DNA from: a virus
Length of the DNA stretch: 26,287 nucleotides
Direction: 5' to 3' (one strand)
Virus record (IMG/VR): IMGVR_UViG_3300005939_000043
Coordinates: 1-26,287 of that record
A model generated the notes under the pieces. It made no database searches, had not been told where the DNA came from, and worked only from the letters and a program-made list of their open reading frames with translations. Below are positions 16,032 to 21,149 of the stretch, one piece after another; the first letter of the stretch is position 1, and each line of letters begins with the position of its first letter. The position numbers and the translations under genes were made by a program.

Positions 16032-16072
16032 TCTTTAGGTTGCCGGCTTTATAGCCGGCGAGCTAAGAACTA
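16029..16072 (+). other. Long imperfect RNA hairpin between genes
   Basis: Three nested stems are separated by small internal loops: TAGT/ACTA, TTAG/CTAA and GCCGGC/GCCGGC, with loop TTTATA. There is no T-run, so it is not an intrinsic terminator. A processing or mRNA-stability element is likelier. The outer stem includes the stop of the preceding gene. Confidence 0.55.
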
Positions 16073-16116
16073 AAAATGGTCGGGGTACTTTAACAACTTA
16101 ATATATACAGCTTACC

Positions 16117-16209
16117 ATGAAAAATAATCCTGAAAAGATGAACAAATTCCAGTGGTTAGCTTTAATTATTGCCGGAGTGTATTACTTATATTCGAAAGTA
16201 TATAAATAA
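16117..16209 (+). CDS. Tiny membrane peptide (30 aa)
   Basis: An N-terminal KNNPEKMNK stretch precedes one transmembrane helix (about residues 11-25, FQWLALIIAGVYYLY) and a basic tail. The region before the ATG (TTTAACAACTTAATATATA, 16089-16107) resembles the repeat found at 17106-18687 and may be a promoter. It is short, so the call is tentative. Confidence 0.5.
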   Translation: MKNNPEKMNKFQWLALIIAGVYYLYSKVYK

Positions 16210-16235
16210 TATACTCCAGTCGAGAGGAAAAAATT

Positions 16236-16715
16236 ATGGCAAAAAAACAACAGGAAACAATTCGAGAGATGAGCATGAAAAAACTTCTAAACGGCGAGCA
16301 GAAAAAAGTCTTATATAAACTTTTTGAAGCTAAGATCATAACAAAGATCAAAGAAGCACAACAAAAACATAATCATGATGAGGAAGTATTGAGCAATGAG
16401 CTGGAAGAAAAAGCTATCGGTAAAGGCGGAGCAATTCAAAAATTGATGGATGACATCAAAAATGCGGATGAATTGATCGGTAGGGCGGACAAGAAAATCG
16501 ATGAAGCCGGCTTCACTAGATCCAGATATGGCAAAGAATTTAGTATCACCGGAAAGCATAAGGAGATCGCAAAAATGGGTGATAACTGGAGGATCAAGAG
16601 AAATAAAATGGAAGAGTTAAAATTGCAACTCTTGGCGGATATTCACGGCTTACCAATGACTTATAAAGAAATGACGAGCTATATTGAAAAAGAAATAGCG
16701 AGGATCATGGAATAA
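16236..16715 (+). CDS. Helical, charged hypothetical protein (159 aa)
   Basis: Almost entirely helical with heptad-like spacing, especially residues 20-80 and 115-155, and Lys/Glu-rich. No catalytic motif was seen. A strong Shine-Dalgarno GAGAGG (16222-16227) precedes the ATG, in the same context (GAGAGGAAAAA) as the 214-aa gene at 14152, so these two may be the highly translated proteins of the module. A DNA-binding, scaffold or anti-host role cannot be told apart. Confidence 0.8.
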   Translation: MAKKQQETIREMSMKKLLNGEQKKVLYKLFEAKIITKIKEAQQKHNHDEEVLSNELEEKAIGKGGAIQKLMDDIKNADELIGRADKKIDEAGFTRSRYGKEFSITGKHKEIAKMGDNWRIKRNKMEELKLQLLADIHGLPMTYKEMTSYIEKEIARIME

Positions 16716-16945
16716 ATTTTTTAGGCGGAAACCCCGACCGCCTAAAAAAAAGAAAAAAATTATAAGTCGCAGAGGAAACGACCCAGTCACGGTGATTGGC
16801 AGAGGAAACGACCCTCTATCAATCTCCTTGTCTGGTTCACCGGCAAGGAAACTAGATGTGCAGTCATGCCTATCGCCATGTAGGTAATCATCTAGCAAGA
16901 CTCCTCTAGGCGTAAGCCTAGGGGGGTCATTCCCCTCTAAATATA
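16716..16945 (+). ncRNA. Compact structured RNA candidate (about 230 nt)
   Basis: There is no gene, but stems are closely packed: TTTTTTAGGCGG (16717-16728) with its exact complement (16738-16749); two direct copies of GCAGAGGAAACGACCC (16769-16784 and 16799-16814), the second inside GATTG/CAATC plus AGAGG/CCTCT (16794-16824); CCTTG/CAAGG (16826-16848); CTAGATG/CATCTAG (16852-16895); and a 13-bp helix 16899-16911 with 16916-16928 capped by a GTAA (GNRA) tetraloop. The last helix uses two T-G pairs, favouring plus-strand RNA. I could not match it to a known class from memory. Confidence 0.6.
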
Positions 16946-16958
16946 TATAGTTCGTTAC

Positions 16959-17029
16959 TTATTAGAGACATGACGCGGTGTAGGGAGATGGCCACCCAGA
17001 GGGTTCGAGTCCTTCCTTGTCTCTAATAA
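16959..17029 (+). other. tRNA-like element 1, truncated
   Basis: A perfect 12-bp outer stem (TTATTAGAGACA 16959-16970 with 17018-17029) encloses a T-arm-like hairpin GAGGG-TTCGAGT-CCTTC (16999-17015). Measured as a tRNA it would be about 57 nt, too short for both a D-arm and an anticodon arm. It may be a degenerate tRNA or a tRNA mimic. Its 3' end merges into the AAATAGTGAATTA repeat remnant at 17028-17040. Confidence 0.5.
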
Positions 17030-17043
17030 ATAGTGAATTATAT

Positions 17044-17104
17044 GCCCCAGTAAAGAGCGCGCTGGCAGATATGCCTGTAGGAGGTGCAATTCCTCCCTGG
17101 GGCT
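17044..17104 (+). other. tRNA-like element 2, lacking a D-arm
   Basis: A 7-bp acceptor-like stem GCCCCAG/CTGGGGC (17044-17050, 17097-17103) is followed by T at the discriminator position. The T-arm has GGAGG/CCTCC with a 7-nt loop TGCAATT, which keeps T54, C56 and A58 of a T-loop but has G at 55. GGCA-GATA-TGCC (17064-17075) takes the anticodon-arm position but has no 7-nt loop. There is no D-stem: only about 60 nt in total. No CCA is encoded. It is directly followed by the repeat at 17106-17130. Confidence 0.55.
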
Positions 17105-17105
17105 T

Positions 17106-17130
17106 AAATAGTAAATTAACTTAGTAATAT
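17106..17130 (+). repeat. Cassette repeat copy 1
   Basis: Core TTAACTTAGTAATAT preceded by AAATAGTAAA. It follows tRNA-like element 2 by 2 nt and lies just before the gene at 17145. The downstream extension ATAACTATGAAG found in other copies is absent. Confidence 0.85.
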
Positions 17131-17144
17131 GTGTATACAAAAAC

Positions 17145-17354
17145 ATGCCAGATAGCACAATAAAACAATTTGAAAAAGAGCTGAGTGAGCTAATAAATAA
17201 GCATTGTCGAGAGAATCTATCAAATACTCCAGACTTTATTTTAGCAGAATACTTGGTTGGTTGCTTGACTAATTATGAAAAGATTCACAACAATAATGAA
17301 AAATGGTACGGTAGAGGGCTTGAGATAGAAATGCCAAATAATAATTTAACTTAG
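17145..17354 (+). CDS. Conserved small phage protein, unknown function (69 aa)
   Basis: The sequence FEKELSELINKHCRENLSNT, followed by PDFILAEYLVGCL and WYG, matches a pattern I know from many small hypothetical proteins of phages and their hosts; its function is unknown. It is helical and acidic. The last residues and TAG stop (N-N-N-L-T-stop) are encoded by repeat copy 2, as in three neighbouring genes. The leader is ACAAAAAC with no Shine-Dalgarno. Confidence 0.8.
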   Translation: MPDSTIKQFEKELSELINKHCRENLSNTPDFILAEYLVGCLTNYEKIHNNNEKWYGRGLEIEMPNNNLT

Positions 17355-17372
17355 TAATATATAACTATGAAG
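17336..17372 (+). repeat. Cassette repeat copy 2
   Basis: AAATAATAATTTAAC, then TTAGTAATATATAACTATGA and AG: it contains the stop of the 69-aa gene and the ATG of the next. TAATAT lies exactly 6 nt before the ATG, the geometry of a -10 box for a leaderless mRNA. Confidence 0.85.
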
Positions 17373-17576
17373 AAGAAGGAATTAAAATGTCCAATATGCA
17401 AAGGAAAAGGAACAATAGATATTCCAAATAAACTTAATCCATATTTCAATATACAGGTTGACGCTAAGTATATTGCAAAGTCATTGAGAGCAGAAAAGTA
17501 TTCTTATCGAGAAATTGCTCGCATTATGGGTTATAACAATCCACAAAGTATTAAAAATTTAATAGAAAGCACATAA
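17367..17576 (+). CDS. Zinc-knuckle plus HTH-like protein (69 aa)
   Basis: An N-terminal CPICKGKGTI with a C8xxC11 pair is followed by a helix-turn-helix-like section (residues about 44-68, YSYREIARIMGYNNPQSIKN). This combination suggests a small DNA-binding regulator, possibly of the repeat-borne promoters around it (inference). With only one Cys pair, metal binding may need dimerisation. Its TAA overlaps the next ATG (TAATG). Confidence 0.75.
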   Translation: MKKKELKCPICKGKGTIDIPNKLNPYFNIQVDAKYIAKSLRAEKYSYREIARIMGYNNPQSIKNLIEST

Positions 17577-17815
17577 TGAAAGAACTTAATAGACCGATTT
17601 TTATAGCAAAGAAAAATTATAACTTTGAAGAAGTAGATATTTTTCTACGAGTTAAGGGCAGATTGCCCACGGAAAAGGGAGATGGGCTTACACAAGAGAT
17701 ACTAGATGAGTATTGTGAAAAGTTTGATAAGAAAGAATTGGTGCAGGGAATTGTGCCACTAAAGTTAATGTATGACCTTATTAAAAGTGGAGAAATAAAT
17801 AGTAATTTAACTTAG
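17576..17815 (+). CDS. Hypothetical protein (79 aa)
   Basis: Translationally coupled to the previous gene by a TAATG overlap. Mixed alpha/beta, charged; no family was recognised. Its C-terminus (N-S-N-L-T-stop) is encoded by repeat copy 3, showing that the repeat supplies coding ends. Confidence 0.7.
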   Translation: MKELNRPIFIAKKNYNFEEVDIFLRVKGRLPTEKGDGLTQEILDEYCEKFDKKELVQGIVPLKLMYDLIKSGEINSNLT

Positions 17816-17833
17816 TAATATATAGCTATGAAG
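17797..17833 (+). repeat. Cassette repeat copy 3
   Basis: AAATAGTAATTTAAC, then TTAGTAATATATAGCTATGA and AG. It differs from copy 2 at only a few positions and again spans a stop codon and the next start codon. Confidence 0.88.
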
Positions 17834-18226
17834 AAAATAACTTGGGAAGACATGGACTTTATTTGTCTAATTGAATACGGTGATACATTTATGAATTTTT
17901 GGGTCTATGAAATTGTTGGGCACGAACAAAACTTTTTTGGGAAATTTAATATTCCGATATACGAAAAGAAAGGCGTTGATAGCTCTGTAGATACTACCAA
18001 AAAGTTAGGGGATGCCGAAACCTATATGGACGGAACAATAAAATGGGATGGATGTTCTCATGTTTACTTTGGCGAAGAAGGATATATACATATCTGTGGT
18101 GGAAGGAAGTGGCGAAGCCATATAGAAGTATGTAAGAGGCTCTTTGACCTAGCCGCACAATATTTCAATGAAGAACATCAGAAAGAATATTTCTATAAAG
18201 AATTTAACGCAATAGACCATGACTAA
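17828..18226 (+). CDS. Hypothetical protein (132 aa)
   Basis: It starts at the ATGAAG supplied by repeat copy 3. The product is rich in aromatic residues (FMNFWVYEIVGHEQNFFGKF, YFGEEGYIHICGGRKW) and probably a beta-rich compact fold with a helical C-terminal third. No active-site motif was recognised. An overlapping ATG at 18219 may start a 39-aa frame. Confidence 0.75.
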   Translation: MKKITWEDMDFICLIEYGDTFMNFWVYEIVGHEQNFFGKFNIPIYEKKGVDSSVDTTKKLGDAETYMDGTIKWDGCSHVYFGEEGYIHICGGRKWRSHIEVCKRLFDLAAQYFNEEHQKEYFYKEFNAIDHD

Positions 18227-18338
18227 ACAAGAGATACTAATGTTCAATAAATTAGTTTATTGCTTGGTGAGGTGGCGGAATAGTAGACGCAAAGGCTTCG
18301 GTGCAGATACAAGTCCCGAAGATACACGAGAGCAATAG
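18219..18338 (+). CDS. Possible 39-aa peptide overlapping tRNA-like element 3
   Basis: An ATG overlapping the previous stop opens a 39-codon frame ending in TAG; the product is basic (LVRWRNSRRKGFG). It covers the first 73 nt of tRNA-like element 3. One of the two readings is probably accidental. The tRNA-type pairing favours RNA, while the coupled start favours a peptide. Confidence 0.25.
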   Translation: MTKQEILMFNKLVYCLVRWRNSRRKGFGADTSPEDTREQ

Positions 18339-18485
18339 AGTGTGGCGTTGAAGCTAACTTTTTGAGATGATTAGTTGCAAATAATCATTGCTGAGAAAAT
18401 TTAGTGGATACTACTTGCATAGAGTAGGACAGGGCGCATACGTGCCAACTGTCTGCATGCGAGGTGCAAATCCTCGCTCTCACCA
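18266..18485 (+). other. tRNA-like element 3, tRNA-Leu-type ends with a large insertion (220 nt)
   Basis: GGTGAGG (18266-18272) pairs with TCTCACC (18478-18484), followed by A. The 5' part GGTGGCGGAATAGTAGACGC closely follows the tRNA-Leu D-arm pattern, with a GCG/CGC stem. The T-arm is GCGAGG-TGCAAAT-CCTCGC (18459-18477), the same G55 T-loop as element 2. Between them lie CTTCGG/CCGAAG (18296-18321), ATGATTA/TAATCAT (18367-18388), an anticodon-arm-like CTACT-TGCATAG-AGTAG (18411-18427, but G where U33 is expected), and a long-variable-arm-like double stem GACAG/CTGTC with GGCGC/GTGCC (18428-18453). No group I intron core or tmRNA pattern was recognised. It ends exactly where the repeat at 18485 begins. 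Confidence 0.5.
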
Positions 18486-18519
18486 AATAGTAAATTAACT
18501 TAGTAATATGAAAATGAAG
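18485..18519 (+). repeat. Cassette repeat copy 4
   Basis: AAATAGTAAATTAACT, then TAGTAATATGAAAATGAAG. It begins at the last base of tRNA-like element 3, paralleling copy 1 behind element 2, and supplies the start of the 53-aa gene. Confidence 0.88.
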
Positions 18520-18669
18520 ATACGTGATATTGAAAAGGAATATGGCATTAAAATGGATGCTCGTAAAAACATGAACACAAGTACGTGGTTGCGCAAGAAA
18601 GGCTTATCTAACATAGCAAAGGCATTAGACTTAATTGAACAAAAAAAACCAAATAGCAAATTAACTTAG
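18508..18669 (+). CDS. Small basic hypothetical protein (53 aa)
   Basis: Starts at 18508, or more likely by analogy with other repeat copies at the ATGAAG of 18514. The product is basic and helical (DIEKEYGIKMDARKN, TWLRKKGLSNIAKAL) and resembles a small DNA-binding helix bundle, with no recognised family. The C-terminus N-S-K-L-T-stop comes from repeat copy 5. Confidence 0.65.
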   Translation: MKMKIRDIEKEYGIKMDARKNMNTSTWLRKKGLSNIAKALDLIEQKKPNSKLT

Positions 18670-18687
18670 TAATATATAACTATGAAG
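18651..18687 (+). repeat. Cassette repeat copy 5
   Basis: AAATAGCAAATTAAC, then TTAGTAATATATAACTATGA and AG. It spans the stop of the 53-aa gene and the start of the membrane protein at 18682, with TAATAT 6 nt before the ATG. Confidence 0.88.
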
Positions 18688-18888
18688 ATAACAAAAAAAA
18701 TAGAACAGTTTTATCACGAAGAAGATCGTCGTGGCGTCATAGTAGTCGCCTTAGTAACCCTTATATTTGTCATAGTAATGGTCGGCTTACTTATATTAGC
18801 AATAGGAAAGGGTTCTGATGGAGTGACTGCGTTTGTAGTAGCGGTATTTATAGCATTTATATTTACTGTTGCTGTTCTAAAACATTAA
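18682..18888 (+). CDS. Two-span membrane protein, holin-like (68 aa)
   Basis: A charged N-terminus (1-18) is followed by two hydrophobic segments (about 20-43 and 48-66) joined by a short Gly/Ser/Asp turn (GKGSDG), ending in KH. Size and two-helix layout resemble class II holins, and a cell-wall-type 3D protein is encoded about 0.9 kb downstream. The holin role is inferred from topology only. Confidence 0.7.
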   Translation: MKITKKIEQFYHEEDRRGVIVVALVTLIFVIVMVGLLILAIGKGSDGVTAFVVAVFIAFIFTVAVLKH

Positions 18889-18897
18889 TCAAAAAAT

Positions 18898-19086
18898 ATG
18901 AGCACAAAATTAAAAATTAAAGAACTTAACCTTTCAAGTGACGAAGTCCTCGCGCTGGTAGTTCATGCGGCTGTACACATTAAAGAAACAGCTATGATTT
19001 CAACTAAAAATGATCACATAAAAGCGATTAAAAAACTTAACTTCTGGACGAATATTCTCCTAAAATTAGCCCAGAGAAAAGATTAA
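18898..19086 (+). CDS. Small helical hypothetical protein (62 aa)
   Basis: Basic, helical throughout (LSSDEVLALVVHAAVHIKET), no family recognised. The leader is AATCAAAAAAT without Shine-Dalgarno. The next gene begins 1 nt after its TAA. Confidence 0.65.
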   Translation: MSTKLKIKELNLSSDEVLALVVHAAVHIKETAMISTKNDHIKAIKKLNFWTNILLKLAQRKD

Positions 19087-19087
19087 T

Positions 19088-19282
19088 ATGTTCAAAAAAT
19101 ACTTCAAAAGAAAGAAACACATTGGCAACTACATGACTGTTACAATAGATATTAGGTTTGCCAATAGAGGTCAACGCACTCTATTTAATAGTGTCTTCCT
19201 CTCTTTATTAGAAAAGACTAAGGAGGGATTTGAGTCTCAAGATAGAAGTAATAAATTCAAAATCAAACATGAGTACCACTAA
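19088..19282 (+). CDS. Small basic hypothetical protein (64 aa)
   Basis: Very basic N-terminus (MFKKYFKRKKH), then a beta-like stretch (MTVTIDIRFANRGQRTLF), then a helix. An internal ATG at 19133 is an alternative start. It overlaps the next gene by 14 nt. Unknown function. Confidence 0.6.
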   Translation: MFKKYFKRKKHIGNYMTVTIDIRFANRGQRTLFNSVFLSLLEKTKEGFESQDRSNKFKIKHEYH

Positions 19283-19814
19283 CTTTAAGTTATTTAGGAA
19301 GGCGAAGGATTTTCGTGCCGTTCTGGAAGGAGACAGTATACTCAGGAAGAAACTTGGCTTTTGCCCAACCTGTGGCCATAACATAAAGGACAGGAAGGTT
19401 ACGCTCTATAAGGAGCTTATAAGCGCGCTGTACGAGATATATAAGTGGTGTGGAGAAAAAGAAGTCCACGAGTTCGAGACTAAGGATATTAAGCATCTGT
19501 TATCTAAAAATAACTACGCTCGCTTTGGTGATTTAGTCAGATTTGGAGGCGTAGTATATAAGCCAAAAGATGAGCATGGAAAGAGTCGCAAAGCACTCTT
19601 CGGCCTTAATATGAAACGCGCTAAGGAATTCTTTGCTGGCAAAAGAGACATTCCAATCCAAATAACACTTAATCAAATCACAAATGAGATCGTCGAGTCT
19701 CATTATGTGACAGTTAGGGATTTCCCTAAACTGATTGAATTGTTAGATGAAAAAGGATTATATGACTATGAAAAAGATCTTATCCCGTCACCTAGGGCCG
19801 GGAAGCTTTTCTAA
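19269..19814 (+). CDS. Phage hypothetical protein with a zinc-binding loop (181 aa)
   Basis: The ATG at 19269 (AATCAAACATG) is chosen over an in-frame start 39 nt upstream because it limits overlap to 14 nt. A CPTCGH loop (C32, C35, H37) is followed by a helical segment and a winged-helix-like portion (NYARFGDLVRFGGVVYK, ALFGLNMKRAKEFFAGK). I have seen this CPTCGH plus GLNM-RA--FF arrangement in other phage proteins of unknown role. A nucleic-acid-binding function is plausible. Its 3' end overlaps the 3D-domain gene. Confidence 0.75.
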   Translation: MSTTNFKLFRKAKDFRAVLEGDSILRKKLGFCPTCGHNIKDRKVTLYKELISALYEIYKWCGEKEVHEFETKDIKHLLSKNNYARFGDLVRFGGVVYKPKDEHGKSRKALFGLNMKRAKEFFAGKRDIPIQITLNQITNEIVESHYVTVRDFPKLIELLDEKGLYDYEKDLIPSPRAGKLF

Positions 19815-20238
19815 ACTTATCTGGGCTTGTCTAATCGCTACTCTCCTGATTGTGGTTTGTTACTGTGAGAGTATTGAGTATTACATCGAGACTCTTGGCC
19901 TAGATAGATACACTGATGAAGCAATCACTCCTGTAGTTAATAACCATATAGAGGTGGTAGCTAAGGTCTATGCCTATAATTCAGAAGTATCTAAAACTGA
20001 TAGCGATCCATTTATAATGGCAAGCGGAAAAATTGTATACAATGGTGCTATCGCGTGCCCATCCTTTATGGATCTAGAAACTAAAATAGGAATAGACGGG
20101 AAAATTTATACTTGTGAGGATCGTATGGCTCCAAGATATAGAGATAATTATAACTTCGATATCTGGATGGAAACTACGACTGATGCAATTAACTGGGGCG
20201 TTCAAGAAAAATTAATTAAAATTTATAACTCAAAATAA
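19768..20238 (+). CDS. Membrane-anchored 3D-domain (RlpA-like fold) protein, probable wall hydrolase
   Basis: From ATG 19768 (ACTATGAAAAAG; upstream in-frame ATGs at 19747 and 19762 are possible), a hydrophobic segment at about 16-32 acts as signal anchor. Residues 84-153 follow the 3D domain layout: ASGKIVYNG, then a strand with IGIDGKIYTCED, then NFDIWMETTTDAINWG and VQEKLIKIY. The three aspartates that name the family can be aligned as D118, D131 and D139. 3D domains occur in lytic transglycosylase-type and related wall enzymes with a double-psi barrel. Two Cys (C97, C116) could bridge outside the membrane. This is likely the lysis or wall-remodelling enzyme, but activity is unproven. Confidence 0.65.
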   Translation: MKKILSRHLGPGSFSKLIWACLIATLLIVVCYCESIEYYIETLGLDRYTDEAITPVVNNHIEVVAKVYAYNSEVSKTDSDPFIMASGKIVYNGAIACPSFMDLETKIGIDGKIYTCEDRMAPRYRDNYNFDIWMETTTDAINWGVQEKLIKIYNSK

Positions 20239-20242
20239 AACA

Positions 20243-20629
20243 ATGAAAAATAAAACAGCTTGGATCATAGGAGGCGCAATATTGATAGCAGCTATCGGTA
20301 TCTCAACTCTGATTGCTAATAATTATTACATTAGTAATCAGCGAAAAGAACAAAACATACCCACTGAAAGTCTTGTAAGAGAGTTCTTAAAAGATGATGA
20401 TTTGACTAGCAGCTATTCAATGAGAGACGACTATATTTGGGGTTGCACGGAAGAAATTGGAGGCCAAGAAGACTATTGCCAGTGTACATACGACTATATG
20501 TTAAAAAGAGTTGGAGAAGATAATCTATTTGAATTCTTTGTATCGCTATATACTGATGATGCCTCAGATGAATCAATAGGCATCTTTACAGATACAATAG
20601 ACAACTGCATGGGTGAGATTAATTGGTAA
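20243..20629 (+). CDS. Membrane-anchored, cysteine-containing protein (128 aa)
   Basis: One N-terminal transmembrane segment (about 6-27, TAWIIGGAILIAAIGISTLI) precedes an extracytoplasmic-type acidic domain with four Cys: C-x(10)-C-x-C (WGCTEEIGGQEDYCQC) and a late Cys. The pattern suggests two disulphides. It lies 4 nt after the 3D gene and may work with it, for example as a spanin-like or regulatory partner (inference). Confidence 0.7.
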   Translation: MKNKTAWIIGGAILIAAIGISTLIANNYYISNQRKEQNIPTESLVREFLKDDDLTSSYSMRDDYIWGCTEEIGGQEDYCQCTYDYMLKRVGEDNLFEFFVSLYTDDASDESIGIFTDTIDNCMGEINW

Positions 20630-20639
20630 AACTATAACA

Positions 20640-20906
20640 ATGGAATCAATAGGAGACTATCTAAATAAACTTAAAGATAGGAAAGGAGAGACACAAAAAG
20701 TTCATTCTGCACACCAACAACTCGCAATTGATGTTGCTAAGGGCTTCGACGATATGGATCATATAGGAATATATATGAAAATCTGCAAGGTGTTTCCTGA
20801 CTACTTTGTGCGAAAAAAAGTAACTCTTGTTAAAGAAATGAACCCAAGAAATCCCGGTCGATACTTTACAAGTATCATGTTTAAGGAGATGGCTGTGGAT
20901 AAGTAA
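20640..20906 (+). CDS. Hypothetical protein (88 aa)
   Basis: The ATG at 20640 follows the previous stop by 10 nt; an upstream in-frame GTG is less likely. Helical and basic (MESIGDYLNKLKDRKGETQK, CKVFPDYFVRKKVTLVKEM). The last codons (V-D-K-stop) contain a perfect DnaA-box sequence at 20894-20902. No family was recognised. Confidence 0.65.
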   Translation: MESIGDYLNKLKDRKGETQKVHSAHQQLAIDVAKGFDDMDHIGIYMKICKVFPDYFVRKKVTLVKEMNPRNPGRYFTSIMFKEMAVDK

Positions 20907-20910
20907 GAGC

Positions 20911-20945
20911 TTTTAAGGGTATCTAAGATGTGTTATAATCAACTT
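20911..20945 (+). promoter_or_regulatory. Extended -10 promoter, probably leaderless
   Basis: TGTTATAAT gives a perfect extended -10 (20931-20939); the -35 (TTTTAA 20911-20916, 17-bp spacing) is weak. The expected start about 7 nt downstream coincides with the A of the ATG at 20946, so the transcript should be leaderless. Confidence 0.7.
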
Positions 20946-21149
20946 ATGGCAACTAAGACACGAAAGATAATAACTAGAAATAATGGGACAAATCTCATGG
21001 ATTTATTAAGTGATAAATCTCTGAAGGCGTTAAGCAAGTTCGGTCATGTATATTGCGATCCTTACTCAGGACGTAACCGTATTCGTGTTTATAACAAGCC
21101 AAACAAACAAAATGTCATTAATAATTCCACTACTAGACGAGTCAATTAA
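20946..21149 (+). CDS. Small basic hypothetical protein (67 aa)
   Basis: Starts at MATKTRK, directly at the predicted transcription start. It is basic, Asn/Arg-rich with little hydrophobic core (KIITRNNGTNLMDLLSD, RNRIRVYNKPNKQN). The last 38 nt overlap the nuclease gene in another frame. Unknown function; could be a leader for coupled translation. Confidence 0.55.
   Translation: MATKTRKIITRNNGTNLMDLLSDKSLKALSKFGHVYCDPYSGRNRIRVYNKPNKQNVINNSTTRRVN

Noticed and set aside
16769-16814. CRISPR array from the two 16-bp direct repeats
   Set aside because: Only two short copies exist, the second lies inside a hairpin, and no cas genes are in the window.
18290-18460. Group I intron in a tRNA-Leu gene
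   Set aside because: The insertion is short and I could not find the conserved core pairings; the anticodon-like loop also lacks U33.
17106-18687. Integron-type attC sites
   Set aside because: The repeat lacks the inverted core-site structure of attC and no integron integrase is present.
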